21,635 nucleotides of DNA from a virus, in the IMG/VR virus record IMGVR_UViG_3300002460_000187, positions 4-21,638 of that record; one strand, 5' to 3'. The first letter of the stretch is position 1; every line of letters starts with the position of its first letter. A model generated the notes under the pieces. That model searched no databases and was not told where the DNA came from. It saw nothing but the letters and a program-made list of their open reading frames with translations. The position numbers and the translations under genes are program-made. Below are positions 11,561 to 19,782 of this stretch, piece by piece.

Positions 11561-13944
11561 CAGAACAGGTATTCCTTGCCGTAATCCCAGCCGCCATAGC
11601 CATCGGGATAGACATCGCCCGTGCTCTCATCACCCAAGAGGAGATAGAAATTGCCGATGGCGGCACAGGTCCCAGCACCCGCAGTACTCAACGTTTCCGT
11701 GCTCAACGATGTGCTCGGGCTGACCCCACCGTAGGGATCACGATATCGCACGGAAGCCGTATAGGTCGTGGCCCCGCTCAAGCCATCCAGCGTATAACGG
11801 TTCGTGCCAGGCTCCAGCACCTGGGTGGTCGCCAGTGTCCCTCCAAAGGTACTTGCTTGGAATTCGATACCGTAGCCCGTGGAGGCTGTACTATTGGTCC
11901 ACGAGAGCTGAAGCCGTGAGGCCGTAATGCCGGTGGCCGCCAACCCGCTCAGTCCCGCTAGTTCCTGGGTAGCCACACCGGCCGTCGTATAGGCCCACGC
12001 CGAGCGCCAGCGTTGCGGTTTGATGTTCCGGGCGCGGAAAAAGTAGGTAGAGCCCGATTCCAAGGCTGGGATCGTCACGGTCTGACTGGAGTCACTGGAA
12101 CCCAACATGAGTGACCAGGCCGTGGAATTGGACGCCAACGTGCTGGCACTTTGTGCCCCTTGGAGATCCCATCCGCCATCCGTCGTCACACTCCCGATGG
12201 AGACGTTGAGTGTGTGATAGGCATCCGCCGTATTCGCCGCGCCGGTACTGGTCGTGGCACTGATGGTGGGTGCGCTCAAGACCGTCGCATCGGGACCGAC
12301 ATCCAAATAGTCACAGACCGGACCACGCATCGTTTCAGCCCGACTCATGACCTGCACGATTCGGGTACCACCCCGTCCCAGGGTGCCGGGATTGGGCATC
12401 GTGCCCAGCGTGATCGTGGCAAACTGGCCGGCCCGGACCCCACTGGTCCCGGAACTCAGCAAAGAGAGGGACCCCCAAATCGGCCCATCCCCAAAACGGT
12501 CAAAGCGTTCCGCGGCGAGTGCAGGTGCCAGATGCCGGGGAACCACCGCCCCGAAATCGGCGACATCGTAGGTCACCAGGTATTCGCCGAACGCGGCGAG
12601 CCGATCATGATCCAGTTCAGTCGTATGGTCTGTGATGGTCAATCGGTCAGCGGCAAACTGGTACGATGCCGACATCTCTAACACCGAGAGTTCGCGCGCC
12701 ACCGGCCGCCGCCACCGGATTTTAGTGACCATTTCCCGCTTGCTGTGTCGCCAGGTAGGATGGGGACTGGCGATATTGGTGCTGGTCAGCTCCAGTAAGC
12801 TATCGATGTCCACGCTTGCAGAACTCGGTAAGAAGACGTTCTGCGGTTCGATCCGACCATCGGCATTGGTGAACGGCACCACCCCCAAGGGGCCATAGAT
12901 ATTCGTTTCCAGCCATGCCCCCATGTTCGCCGGTTCGGTGATGCGATAGAACTGCGGCTGGAATCCTCCGTTGGTGATGAGCGTATTGAGGGCCGTAGAA
13001 TCGTAGCGGAGGGTCTGGCCTCCATAACTGCCATCATAGATATCCTTGACCAATTGGAACGGATTGACGCCGGCCAGCCCACCGAGATGCAAGGGCAGCA
13101 CCTCGGTAGGCTGATGATCTGGCATGTAGAGGTAGACATCCGTAAGCTTGGGCGCGGTATCCACATTCGTCGTTGGCGTCCCGAGGACTGCGCTTGGATC
13201 AACGACCCAGAGTTCCGCGGCGCTGAAATTGTTCGCTCCCAAGTCCAACTGTCGTGTAACGTATTGGGCAAACGGTTCCGCGCCCCAGCCGTAGATTTCG
13301 TAATCTGCTCCACTGGAACGGAAGCGCAGGGTCTCGAAATTGCCGACGGTCGTGTCGGTCCCGAGCGAGAGCCGCTGTCGGAGATCTGTTTTGACAAGCT
13401 CCAGGATGTCTTGACTGATCGGGCCGGCGGCATCGAACCGCAGATAGGATAGATTGCCCGTGCGCCGCGTCAATCGCGCGGTACCTTTCCGCACCGCCTG
13501 GGCGATAAACCAGGCGGCATCCAATCCCGGTGGGTAGACGTGGACCGTCGTCGTCCCCACGTTGAAGATCATGGATTGCCGGGCCAGATAGTGTTCATCC
13601 TCCAACACGAACTGATAATTGGCAATCTGATCCCCGAGCAGGATGTCGCTCACCCGCCCCGTACCGATCGTGACCCAGCCCGAGGAATCGAGGTTCCGCT
13701 GCAACTCGGCAAGCCGTCCCAGTTTGTTCATCCGACCGGAGGAGTCGGCCAGGATGCTGGTAACGGCGGTTGAGACATCGGCGACATAGATGTTCCATGG
13801 TCGCGATTCCACATGGCCTTCCAAGGGCCGGACATCGACGCCGCCGATCTCCTCGAAGCCCTGGAGTTGGCTCGAACCGAACGTCACCTCGATCGCCGAG
13901 GAGCCGGAGGTATAGATGCGGAACCGATAGCTCGCGTCCGCCAT
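11560..13944 (-). CDS. Tail tip / baseplate hub protein with two fibronectin type III-like repeats, 794 aa
   Basis: This is the largest gene in the window. The N-terminal 550 residues are beta-rich and resemble siphovirus tail-tip proteins that form the hub below the tape measure (early part EVTFGSSQLQGFEEIGGVDV, middle GGQTLRYDSTALNTLI). The last 220 residues carry two fibronectin type III-like repeats (about 558-655, and 660-750 with LQLSWTNSTASTGYGIEFQ) and end with a short Tyr/Gly-rich piece, GYGGWDYGKEYLF. The ATG at 13942-13944 overlaps the previous stop by one base (TGATG); an in-frame start 16 codons upstream is inside that gene. No peptidase or lysozyme motif is obvious. Confidence 0.85.
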   Translation of the reverse strand: MADASYRFRIYTSGSSAIEVTFGSSQLQGFEEIGGVDVRPLEGHVESRPWNIYVADVSTAVTSILADSSGRMNKLGRLAELQRNLDSSGWVTIGTGRVSDILLGDQIANYQFVLEDEHYLARQSMIFNVGTTTVHVYPPGLDAAWFIAQAVRKGTARLTRRTGNLSYLRFDAAGPISQDILELVKTDLRQRLSLGTDTTVGNFETLRFRSSGADYEIYGWGAEPFAQYVTRQLDLGANNFSAAELWVVDPSAVLGTPTTNVDTAPKLTDVYLYMPDHQPTEVLPLHLGGLAGVNPFQLVKDIYDGSYGGQTLRYDSTALNTLITNGGFQPQFYRITEPANMGAWLETNIYGPLGVVPFTNADGRIEPQNVFLPSSASVDIDSLLELTSTNIASPHPTWRHSKREMVTKIRWRRPVARELSVLEMSASYQFAADRLTITDHTTELDHDRLAAFGEYLVTYDVADFGAVVPRHLAPALAAERFDRFGDGPIWGSLSLLSSGTSGVRAGQFATITLGTMPNPGTLGRGGTRIVQVMSRAETMRGPVCDYLDVGPDATVLSAPTISATTSTGAANTADAYHTLNVSIGSVTTDGGWDLQGAQSASTLASNSTAWSLMLGSSDSSQTVTIPALESGSTYFFRARNIKPQRWRSAWAYTTAGVATQELAGLSGLAATGITASRLQLSWTNSTASTGYGIEFQASTFGGTLATTQVLEPGTNRYTLDGLSGATTYTASVRYRDPYGGVSPSTSLSTETLSTAGAGTCAAIGNFYLLLGDESTGDVYPDGYGGWDYGKEYLF

Positions 13945-14417
13945 CAGAACATCGTGCTGAAACTGGCCCCATCGGAGCGGCGCCAGCGGCAAGTGACTTC
14001 CAGATCCTCGAAGCTCCCACGCTGGCGGTCGATCACCGTATCCACCACATCCCCCGTGGGATCAATCATGTACATAGTCGTCCCGGTCGGTGGAGTCCCA
14101 TCGGTGCTGCCCGTGGTGATCGCGGTGGAATAGATCATGGGCACGCCCTGGACCCCGTACTTGAGAAAGTCGATCAACTGCTGCTGATCGTCGTTATAGC
14201 GCAGGGTGGCTACGACTTCATAGACCCCCGAACTGATGGTGAGGACCTGTCGGCCTCGGAAGTCGAGCGATTCAGCCACGAACTGGGCCACCCGGTAGGA
14301 GGGCCGGACGTCGCGTAGCGGCACCGCCAACTTGAATTGCTGGCTGTAGCTCGTGCTCGTCGGGCTGGTGGTGTACTGGAAACCCGCGTTGGTACCGAGG
14401 TACTGTGTGTTGGCCAT
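13944..14417 (-). CDS. Distal-tail-like or tail-tip assembly protein, 157 aa
   Basis: The gene lies directly between the tape measure and the tail-tip gene, where siphoviruses encode the distal tail protein or a tail-tip adaptor. The product is beta-rich, with a central block YEVVATLRYNDDQQQLIDFL, a loop rich in Thr, Gly and Pro (about 97-115), and a final strand EVTCRWRRSDG. It is short for a full Dit protein (usually 200 residues or more), so it may correspond to only the N-terminal ring-forming domain. It sits three bases from the tape measure stop. Confidence 0.7.
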   Translation of the reverse strand: MANTQYLGTNAGFQYTTSPTSTSYSQQFKLAVPLRDVRPSYRVAQFVAESLDFRGRQVLTISSGVYEVVATLRYNDDQQQLIDFLKYGVQGVPMIYSTAITTGSTDGTPPTGTTMYMIDPTGDVVDTVIDRQRGSFEDLEVTCRWRRSDGASFSTMF

Positions 14418-14420
14418 CGG

Positions 14421-15653
14421 TTAGCGGAACCCTCCCGCCCGGCTGACTAACAGTGACTCTTTGAGGAACACCTGCCACTGCGCATCGCGGGTAGCGGCCA
14501 GTGGATTGGTAGCCGCCGGCATGTTCCCGAGGTTGATGGTCATCAGTCCCGCACCTGGCGTCACGGACTTGCCCATGCTCATGCCCGGCGCTCCACCGGA
14601 AAGCAAGCCGCCGATGACGGCCCCACCACCAGGGAACAGGGCATTGCCGATGGCCGCGCCAGCGAATCGGGAGAAGAGATTCAGGCCGATGCCTAGGAGT
14701 GACCGTCCGATGCTTTGGAAGAAATTGCCCCCACTCATGATGCTGTAGATGCCATCAGCCAAGGCGTTGCCGATGCTCTGGCCGATCTCCTGGAAGAACT
14801 CGTAGCGGGCCCGCACCTGTTGGGCGAATGGTTCAATCCAGCGATTCACCATCGCATCCAGACCAGCCGCAGAGGGCATCTCACGAGTAAACTCAGCAAG
14901 TGCCGTACCCTTGAATCTACCCAGGACTCGCGGAACAAACTCTTCCGCCCGTGGTGCTATGGCAGCGCCACGCCCAATCGGTCGTTCCTTACTGATGCGG
15001 CTCCATTCTTTCCAAAACGCAGCGGCGGCTTCTTGGGCTCGTGCCAATTCGACCCGTTGATCGGCGATCGCCTCCGTGACCGAACTCATCGCAGCCTGCG
15101 CCTCACGCAATCGGGTCGCCACATCTTCGGGGATGATGCCGAAGACGAAACCAGGCAACCGGTGCATTTCCTCTTGAATCTGGCGAAGACTGACCCGGAC
15201 CCGTTCTTGGATATCCAGCAACTCATTCAGCCGGGTGCGGCTCAACCCGAGACCTTGTTCCACGGCCCCGGCTTGGAACCGACGGCGAGCATCGGCCAAC
15301 GCTAGCAGCGTCCGCGCATTGGCCTCAGTTTCCTTGCGTGCCTCTTCTGCCCGTTTGGTGAACTCCTTCCAGATCAGGGCCATGGCCCCGACGCCGGCGA
15401 TGACACCCAAGGTGACCAGACCGCCAGGGGCGAAACGCAGCAGCGCCGAGGCTAGCCGTCCGAAGGGGCCAGGAAGCCCGGCGGCGCCAATCGCGAGACC
15501 GCGAAGCCCGCCTTCCAAAGCACGGAGCCCTGGTCGGGTGCGCCCCGCCAGGCCGTCGAAGCCACGCTGGGTTTTCATCAACCCCGCTTCGAGGTCTCGG
15601 ACGTCCGCCCGGATGCGGACCAGGAGTTCACCCACGGTCACGGATTCAGGCAT
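14421..15653 (-). CDS. Tape measure protein, 410 aa
   Basis: The start SVTVGELLVRIRADVRDLEA is typical of tape measure proteins. It is followed by a hydrophobic segment (about 76-95, GGLVTLGVIAGVGAMALIW), long helices with coiled-coil character (95-220), and a Gly/Ala-rich hydrophobic end (about 310-370, SIGRSLLGIGLNLFSRFAGAA). It sets tail length. At about 1.5 angstroms per residue this would give a tail near 60 nm, short for a siphovirus. GAGGAA lies 5-6 nt before the ATG, and the start overlaps the chaperone extension by 8 bp. Confidence 0.92.
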   Translation of the reverse strand: MPESVTVGELLVRIRADVRDLEAGLMKTQRGFDGLAGRTRPGLRALEGGLRGLAIGAAGLPGPFGRLASALLRFAPGGLVTLGVIAGVGAMALIWKEFTKRAEEARKETEANARTLLALADARRRFQAGAVEQGLGLSRTRLNELLDIQERVRVSLRQIQEEMHRLPGFVFGIIPEDVATRLREAQAAMSSVTEAIADQRVELARAQEAAAAFWKEWSRISKERPIGRGAAIAPRAEEFVPRVLGRFKGTALAEFTREMPSAAGLDAMVNRWIEPFAQQVRARYEFFQEIGQSIGNALADGIYSIMSGGNFFQSIGRSLLGIGLNLFSRFAGAAIGNALFPGGGAVIGGLLSGGAPGMSMGKSVTPGAGLMTINLGNMPAATNPLAATRDAQWQVFLKESLLVSRAGGFR

Positions 15654-16274
15654 GCGGTTCCTCGGGGGCGAGTTGTCCCTGGGCTTCCAGGCGGCGCAAC
15701 AATTCCTCCGTCTTCTGGGCCTTGCTCAATCCGCTGGTGGGCGTCTCGGCCACGTAGAAATCCTGCGGCCGCAATCGTTGCCGACTGAAGGGTTGGAGCA
15801 GATTCGCCAGCATCCAGGCATCCCGTTGACGGTCCCGTTGTTCCCGATCTCTCGCTCCCGCCAGCTGGGCCTCCAACTCCGCCGGCGTGGAACGCCAGAA
15901 CGCGATCCCTCTCAGATCGAGGACGGCGTAGGCGGCACGCTGGAGTTCGTGCCAGCCGGCTCGGGAGGGTTTGGGCCACCAGCCGCCTTCCCATTCTCGC
16001 CAAAGCCCAAGGCGAAGGCCCGGAGAATCTGTTCGCTCACCGCCGCGAAGTTGCTGCCATCGACCCAGCTACCCACGGTCTGTTCGGTCAAGGAGGGTTC
16101 GGCATGGAGCAGCCCGGCCCATAAGACCGTGCGGGTGAAGCGCATCGAGATGGGCAGATCCTTGAAATCCATGAGACTGATGTTCAGCCGTTCCTCGATC
16201 ACGGACAGCGCGTTGAGATCGTAGCGCAGCCACCGTTGGGTACCCGCCAATTCAATCGGCACCGCTGAGGCCAT
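15646..16274 (-). CDS. Tail assembly chaperone, -1 frameshift fusion product (gpGT-like), 209 aa
   Basis: The fused protein reads 102 codons from the ATG at 16274 to the AAC at 15971-15969, slips back one base, and continues for 107 residues from base 15969 to the stop at 15646-15648. The second part begins RAGWHELQRAAYAVLDLRGI, continues FWRSTPAELEAQ, and ends in charged helices. It has no start codon of its own near the junction, only an internal ATG at 15874-15876, which supports production by frameshifting. As with lambda gpG and gpGT, the ratio of short to long form is expected to guide tape measure folding and tail tube assembly. The stop lies inside the tape measure start region. Confidence 0.85.
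15912..16274 (-). CDS. Tail assembly chaperone, short form (gpG-like), 120 aa
   Basis: Unshifted translation gives a 120-residue protein. The folded part (about 1-90) includes LRYDLNALSVIEERLNISL and RFTRTVLWAGLLHAEPSLT, a pattern shared with GTA-gp10/gpG-like chaperones located before tape measure genes. The C-terminus after the slippery site is Pro/Ser/Thr-rich and probably disordered. The start is the ATG at 16272-16274, with GGGAG 6 nt upstream. A TTG at 16278-16280 overlaps the upstream stop and is less likely. It acts in the cytoplasm during tail assembly and is not expected in the virion. Confidence 0.85.
   Translation of the reverse strand: MASAVPIELAGTQRWLRYDLNALSVIEERLNISLMDFKDLPISMRFTRTVLWAGLLHAEPSLTEQTVGSWVDGSNFAAVSEQILRAFALGFGENGKAAGGPNPPEPAGTNSSVPPTPSSI
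15931..15975 (-). promoter_or_regulatory. Programmed -1 ribosomal frameshift signal: slippery CCCAAAC plus downstream stem-loop
   Basis: The heptamer C-CCA-AAC occupies 15975-15969 in the zero frame of the chaperone gene and fits the X XXY YYZ rule, so both tRNAs can re-pair after a one-base backward slip (CCC AAA). About 11 nt downstream a stem forms from GGC-T-GGCACG (15957-15948) and CGTGCC-GCC (15939-15931), with one bulged base and an 8-nt loop. The spacer is a little longer than the usual 5-9 nt. Confidence 0.85.
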
Positions 16275-16276
16275 CG

Positions 16277-17302
16277 TCAACTCCCTTCCGTCAGGGGACC
16301 ATCGCCATCGATCACCACATTCGCCAGCACCGCCCCGTGCGTATCACCGCCAAACGCGAAGTCGGACACGTACCCATCGCCGCTCCAGACGTAGCCCGTG
16401 GACTCCGTCGTCGGATAGAACTGGAACGAGAGCGCCCGGGGCACGATCACCCCATCCCGGATTTCGGTCTGCGAGAAGTCTGCCCCCAGATGGAGGGCCT
16501 GGGCCGTGGCCTGCCAGGATTTCTCGCCGGGGATGATGAGTCGAGCATCGGTACTCGATGTCTCCACGACCTCCTGGTGGGCGGCGATCCGCCAGTCCCG
16601 CACCTCGCCGACATCGGCATAGTTCCGGCTGGCGGTCAGATCATCGACGAAGGTGCGGGTTGATGCGCCGTTGCGGCTTCCCACAATGCCCATGAAGGTA
16701 TGGTTCCCATCCCGCAAATCCTCCGTCAGTGTGACGGCCGTATGGGTGACCCACGTACTGCCAGCGTCGGTGGTCAGGTATTCGCAGGTCACGTCCACGC
16801 CATCAACCGTGAGTCGCATCGTCAGCATTTCCGCCACGCTGGGTGGGAGACCCGTACCCAGGGTGGAGGTTTGGACAACCCCTCCCGTGGAGTTCCGTCG
16901 TTCCATCAAATGGCTGGTGATCCCGGCGCCCGTCCGTCGCCAGAGAAAGGCCACTCCCTCGCCGACCGTCCCAGCCGCTAAGGCCCAGAGGCCACCTTCT
17001 TGTCCGGTTCCATCGGCCGGGCCGCGGGTGATTTCTCCTTGGAGCGTAAAGGCATCATCGGCCAATCCCGTACCCCAGCGGGCCCAGACGCGGCTGGCGA
17101 TGTTGACCGACGCGGCATCCGAAGTCCCCTCCAGTAGCCAGGCGTCCGTGGTACTTGTCACCCAGGAGCCGCCGCCACTATCGGGCGTATGGTTCTGGAG
17201 CGGCATGTTGGTGGACTCGGTAAAGGTATCGGTGGCCAGCGTCGTATCGGCTTGCCGGCGCTGGCGCACCACGCCATAGCGACCCTCCACGGCCGCCGTC
17301 AT
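16277..17302 (-). CDS. Tail tube paralogue with inserted lectin-like (concanavalin A/LamG-like) domain, 341 aa
   Basis: The last 110 residues (about 230-341) align with the neighbouring tail tube protein. Both end in a YVxD-x3-GGxT segment, then ALxNVxI or FLTNVTI, then LTE, and both carry GxYxWxGxGYV. Before this lies an insert of about 200 residues (20-228) with the strand pattern of jelly-roll lectin domains: DTFTEST...H-x-P, GLWALAAGT, LTMRLTVDG, TFMGIVGSR and FVDDLTAS. Such domains usually bind sugars. The product is therefore likely a second, decorated tube subunit whose insert projects from the tail surface. The start is four bases after the first tube gene; the ribosome binding site is weak, which may keep its level lower. 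Confidence 0.8.
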   Translation of the reverse strand: MTAAVEGRYGVVRQRRQADTTLATDTFTESTNMPLQNHTPDSGGGSWVTSTTDAWLLEGTSDAASVNIASRVWARWGTGLADDAFTLQGEITRGPADGTGQEGGLWALAAGTVGEGVAFLWRRTGAGITSHLMERRNSTGGVVQTSTLGTGLPPSVAEMLTMRLTVDGVDVTCEYLTTDAGSTWVTHTAVTLTEDLRDGNHTFMGIVGSRNGASTRTFVDDLTASRNYADVGEVRDWRIAAHQEVVETSSTDARLIIPGEKSWQATAQALHLGADFSQTEIRDGVIVPRALSFQFYPTTESTGYVWSGDGYVSDFAFGGDTHGAVLANVVIDGDGPLTEGS

Positions 17303-17306
17303 CGTC

Positions 17307-17741
17307 TTAGGTGCTCGTGCTCTCGGTCAGCGCTCCGGTGCCCTGGATCGTGACATTCGTCAGGAACGCATCGTTGGTATTCCCGCCGATGTCGTAATCC
17401 TCCACGTAGCCCGTCCCGGCCCAGGAATAGGTCCCGGACGCAGCGGTCGACGGCTGAAACAGGAACGCCACGCTCGCAGCGGAACTCAAGGCGTTCCGGA
17501 GCTTGTACTGCGTGGCCGAGGTGGTCGGCACATACAGCGCTTCTGCCGTCCCGCTCCAACTCGCCGTCCCCGGCAGCAGTTCCCGCCATCCCGAGGAATC
17601 GTTCGAGGTGGCATCGATGCTATCCCGGTGGACCCGGAGCTGGATGTTCCGCAGCTCCGCGATAGCATCCGATCCCCCCGCCGAGGCTCCGGTACTGAGG
17701 GCGATCAGACCCGAGCGTGCAGCAATCGCAGCAGTCGCCAT
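17307..17741 (-). CDS. Major tail protein (tail tube subunit), 144 aa
   Basis: The position, between the tail terminator and the chaperone with frameshift signal, is that of the tube subunit. The protein is beta-rich with a single helix (TSATQYKLRNALSSAA) and the sequence GWRELLPGTASWSGTAEALY, a pattern of TP901-1-type tube proteins (mismatched-domain description: W-x-G-x-A-E-A). It polymerises into hexameric rings around the tape measure. AAGGAG precedes the ATG by 5 nt, the strongest ribosome binding site in this block, consistent with the high copy number needed. It is the shorter of two adjacent paralogues. Confidence 0.85.
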   Translation of the reverse strand: MATAAIAARSGLIALSTGASAGGSDAIAELRNIQLRVHRDSIDATSNDSSGWRELLPGTASWSGTAEALYVPTTSATQYKLRNALSSAASVAFLFQPSTAASGTYSWAGTGYVEDYDIGGNTNDAFLTNVTIQGTGALTESTST

Positions 17742-17750
17742 AACAGCTCC

Positions 17751-18182
17751 TTACGTGGTCCGGCTCCGCAGAGCCAGGAAGTTTTGGCCCAAGAGGGGCC
17801 GGCCCTCGGCGTCCGCTCCCAATGAGATCGCATCCGTAAGCGCGTAAATCGCCGCGTAGTAGCGGCCATTGATCGTGGTGCTGGCGAACCCATGGAGCAC
17901 GTCGGAACAGCCCTGGAGCTTGTCCCGGCCCGTCGAGTAGGCATTCGCGTCGGTATCCGTCCGGCTCGAGCGAACACGTACCTGGAACGTGGGCCGGTTG
18001 AGGTCCGAGCGTACCTCGGGCGCATAGCCGCCGGTCTCGAAGATGGTGATGCACTTATCGGGATCGGGCGGCATGAAGCTCTTGGTGACCAGCCAGCCGG
18101 TATCGGTGACCTGGGTGGTCCCAGCCGCGCCGGCCACGCTCTGGCTGGTAAACCGGGATTCGATGTCATCAAGCAGCCCCAT
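17751..18182 (-). CDS. Tail terminator (minor capsid-type) protein, 143 aa
   Basis: The central block DKCITIFETGGYAPEVRSDL, then NRPTFQVRVRS, then the helix DANAYSTGRDKLQGCSDVLHG matches the terminator family often annotated as minor capsid protein (PF12691-like), which caps the tail tube and joins it to the head. The ATG at 18180-18182 overlaps the preceding gene by 14 bp. A long in-frame extension upstream to 18422 has composition unlike a protein core and lies entirely over the neighbouring gene, so it was rejected. Confidence 0.85.
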   Translation of the reverse strand: MGLLDDIESRFTSQSVAGAAGTTQVTDTGWLVTKSFMPPDPDKCITIFETGGYAPEVRSDLNRPTFQVRVRSSRTDTDANAYSTGRDKLQGCSDVLHGFASTTINGRYYAAIYALTDAISLGADAEGRPLLGQNFLALRSRTT

Positions 18183-18636
18183 GGCCCACGATCCGTTCAA
18201 ACGACCGCCACAGATGGGTCGCCAGCCGGGACGCCACCCCACCACTCCGCTGCTGGATGGCCGTTTCCAGGAACTTGGCCTGGCCCACGGGATGGTGGAC
18301 CTCGACCCGTTCGTGGACCCAGACTGCATAGCCGACATCCTCAGGGTTGGTCTGGCCGGCCTGATTGCCCGAACCCGCAGGGCCACCGAACCCCATGATG
18401 ATGCTGACGACAGGCCCTTCAACCACGGGCGGTGCGACGTGCCCAGAGGCTCGGAGGTTCCCGGTATCCACGGGCGTCAGCACCTTGGCATCCGTCATCG
18501 TCCCTTCCGCTTCCTGATAGAGCCCCGCCGCTACCGCTTTCGGCGCTTCCAGGCCCAAGGCGCGTAGCACCTTCTGGATCTCCCTGGTGCCGGAGATCTC
18601 CACGCTGGGCAGCACGGCCGTCACCGATCTAGGCAC
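18169..18636 (-). CDS. HK97-gp10-like neck / tail completion protein, 155 aa
   Basis: The family pattern is clear: an N-terminal helix (REIQKVLRALGLEAPKAVAA), then the hallmark LTPVDTGNLRASGHV, a beta hairpin, YAVWVHERVEVHHPVGQAKF, and a terminal helix. HK97-gp10-like proteins take part in head-tail joining. The start is GTG (18634-18636), overlapping the preceding stop by 8 bp; the ribosome binding site is weak (GGTGG), so coupling is likely. A GTG a few codons further in is possible. Confidence 0.88.
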   Translation of the reverse strand: MPRSVTAVLPSVEISGTREIQKVLRALGLEAPKAVAAGLYQEAEGTMTDAKVLTPVDTGNLRASGHVAPPVVEGPVVSIIMGFGGPAGSGNQAGQTNPEDVGYAVWVHERVEVHHPVGQAKFLETAIQQRSGGVASRLATHLWRSFERIVGHGAA

Positions 18637-18997
18637 AATGCACCACCGCGAGATAGTTCTGCGTGGATTCCGGGTCGATCCAGCGTTCGATGCTCAAGGG
18701 CCGCGGGAGATTGGTTGAACTCGAACTGTCGGACAGGATGAACCGATCCTTGACGCTGGGATTCGGCACACTTCCGCCGCTGGTGGTCTGGCCCAAGAAA
18801 ATCGCTAAGGTCGCTACCGCTTCCGTACCATCCGCTGCGATCACCTTATGTTCCCCCCGTTCCAGGTAGGCACGGTAGACCGTCGCCCCACTGCTGCTCG
18901 CATAGGTCTGGTTGCCGTAGGCTCCAACGGTGGAGAAGACCTGGAGCGTCACCGTGTCGCGGAAAAAGTCGAGCGCCCATTCGTATTCCCAAGGCAT
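18629..18997 (-). CDS. Head closure / head-tail joining protein, 122 aa
   Basis: The sequence RDTVTLQVFSTVGAYGNQTY followed by VYRAYLERGEHKVIAADGTE and later ATLAIFLG is the beta-barrel pattern of head closure (minor capsid, SPP1 gp16-like) proteins, which plug the connector after DNA packaging. It lies between the adaptor and the gp10-like gene as expected. The start overlaps the adaptor stop by one base (TGATG at 18995-18999). Confidence 0.82.
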   Translation of the reverse strand: MPWEYEWALDFFRDTVTLQVFSTVGAYGNQTYASSSGATVYRAYLERGEHKVIAADGTEAVATLAIFLGQTTSGGSVPNPSVKDRFILSDSSSSTNLPRPLSIERWIDPESTQNYLAVVHCA

Positions 18998-19434
18998 CAG
19001 TCGTCCGTTGACCCGCGACCGATCCCGGTCCCCGGGATGTCATCCCAGCCCTTGACGAACAACGGCCGGACCCGATCGCTATCCTCCTCAATCGCATCCT
19101 TGTCGCTCTCTGAGATCCCACCCACGTAGGGTGTGATGCCGCTGTAGAGCGCTGCCTGGGCTCGTAGCGATGCTGCCTGTTCCCGGTAGCCCTTGGCGCG
19201 TTGCGAGGCGGCGAGACTAGCGCGTCCAACGCTTTTGTCTACCCGACGGGCGTACTTGCCGGCCAGCGCCTCGGAAATATTGGCAGCGGCGTAGTAGAGA
19301 TTGCCGGCGTTGTCGAGGTAGAAGTCGATCTCTTCGTCAGTGAGTTGCTGGTCGTTCGTATCCGTATCGCCGACCAGCGAACGCAGCTTGGCGAGATCGG
19401 TGGAGAGATCGGTTGAGCTGTAGGTCCACGTCAT
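18997..19434 (-). CDS. Head-tail adaptor (gp6-like connector), 145 aa
   Basis: The N-terminal block KLRSLVGDTDTNDQQLTDEE followed by IDFYLDNAGNLYYAAANISE is the gp6-like adaptor signature: a helix, a D-x-n-Q/E-LTDEEI turn and a helix binding the portal. The C-terminal half is charged, with GRASLAASQRAKGYREQAAS, and a disordered acidic end. The protein forms a ring below the portal. It starts a few bases after the previous gene and is coupled downstream by TGATG. Confidence 0.88.
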   Translation of the reverse strand: MTWTYSSTDLSTDLAKLRSLVGDTDTNDQQLTDEEIDFYLDNAGNLYYAAANISEALAGKYARRVDKSVGRASLAASQRAKGYREQAASLRAQAALYSGITPYVGGISESDKDAIEEDSDRVRPLFVKGWDDIPGTGIGRGSTDD

Positions 19435-19437
19435 CGC

Positions 19438-19779
19438 TCATCCGGCGCACGCGACACTGAGGGTGACGACATTGCCTCCCGTGCTGGGCAGACCGCTGGA
19501 GACGAAATTGAGCCAGCCGCAGGGAATGGCGGTGGTGTTGTACCCACTGGCGGTGCTATTGGAAATGGTCGCCAGGACGACCGTCGTGGCAGTGGTGCCC
19601 CCCGAGGAGGTGCCTCCGTAGAGCGAGCCCGCAAAGGTGCCCGTCGAGATGGACTGCGCGCCCTGGAGATGAAACCGGCTGAACGGCACCCCCAGCGACA
19701 GCCAGCCGGTTTGGCTACTGTTGGTTTCCGTGCTGACGGTGCCCAGCGAGAACGAGAGATTGGCGAACGAGCGGCGCAT
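19438..19779 (-). CDS. Hypothetical structural-region protein, 113 aa
   Basis: The product is almost entirely Ser, Thr, Gly and hydrophobic residues in alternating patterns, indicating an all-beta fold, with two cysteines (C87 in IPCGW and one four residues from the end). I do not recognise a family. It lies between the capsid genes and the adaptor, where decoration or head-fibre proteins are often encoded. The start ATG follows the previous stop by three bases without a strong ribosome binding site. Confidence 0.72.
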   Translation of the reverse strand: MRRSFANLSFSLGTVSTETNSSQTGWLSLGVPFSRFHLQGAQSISTGTFAGSLYGGTSSGGTTATTVVLATISNSTASGYNTTAIPCGWLNFVSSGLPSTGGNVVTLSVACAG

Positions 19780-19782
19780 CGC

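Noticed and set aside
15235-16224. 329-codon plus-strand frame across tape measure and chaperone genes
   Set aside because: Antisense of well-supported tail genes including the frameshift signal; product is low-complexity Arg/Pro/Ser with no recognisable motif.
17183-17302. Alternative internal starts for the lectin-containing tube paralogue
   Set aside because: Internal ATGs would remove the short head that resembles the start of the tube paralogue, and none has a better ribosome binding site.
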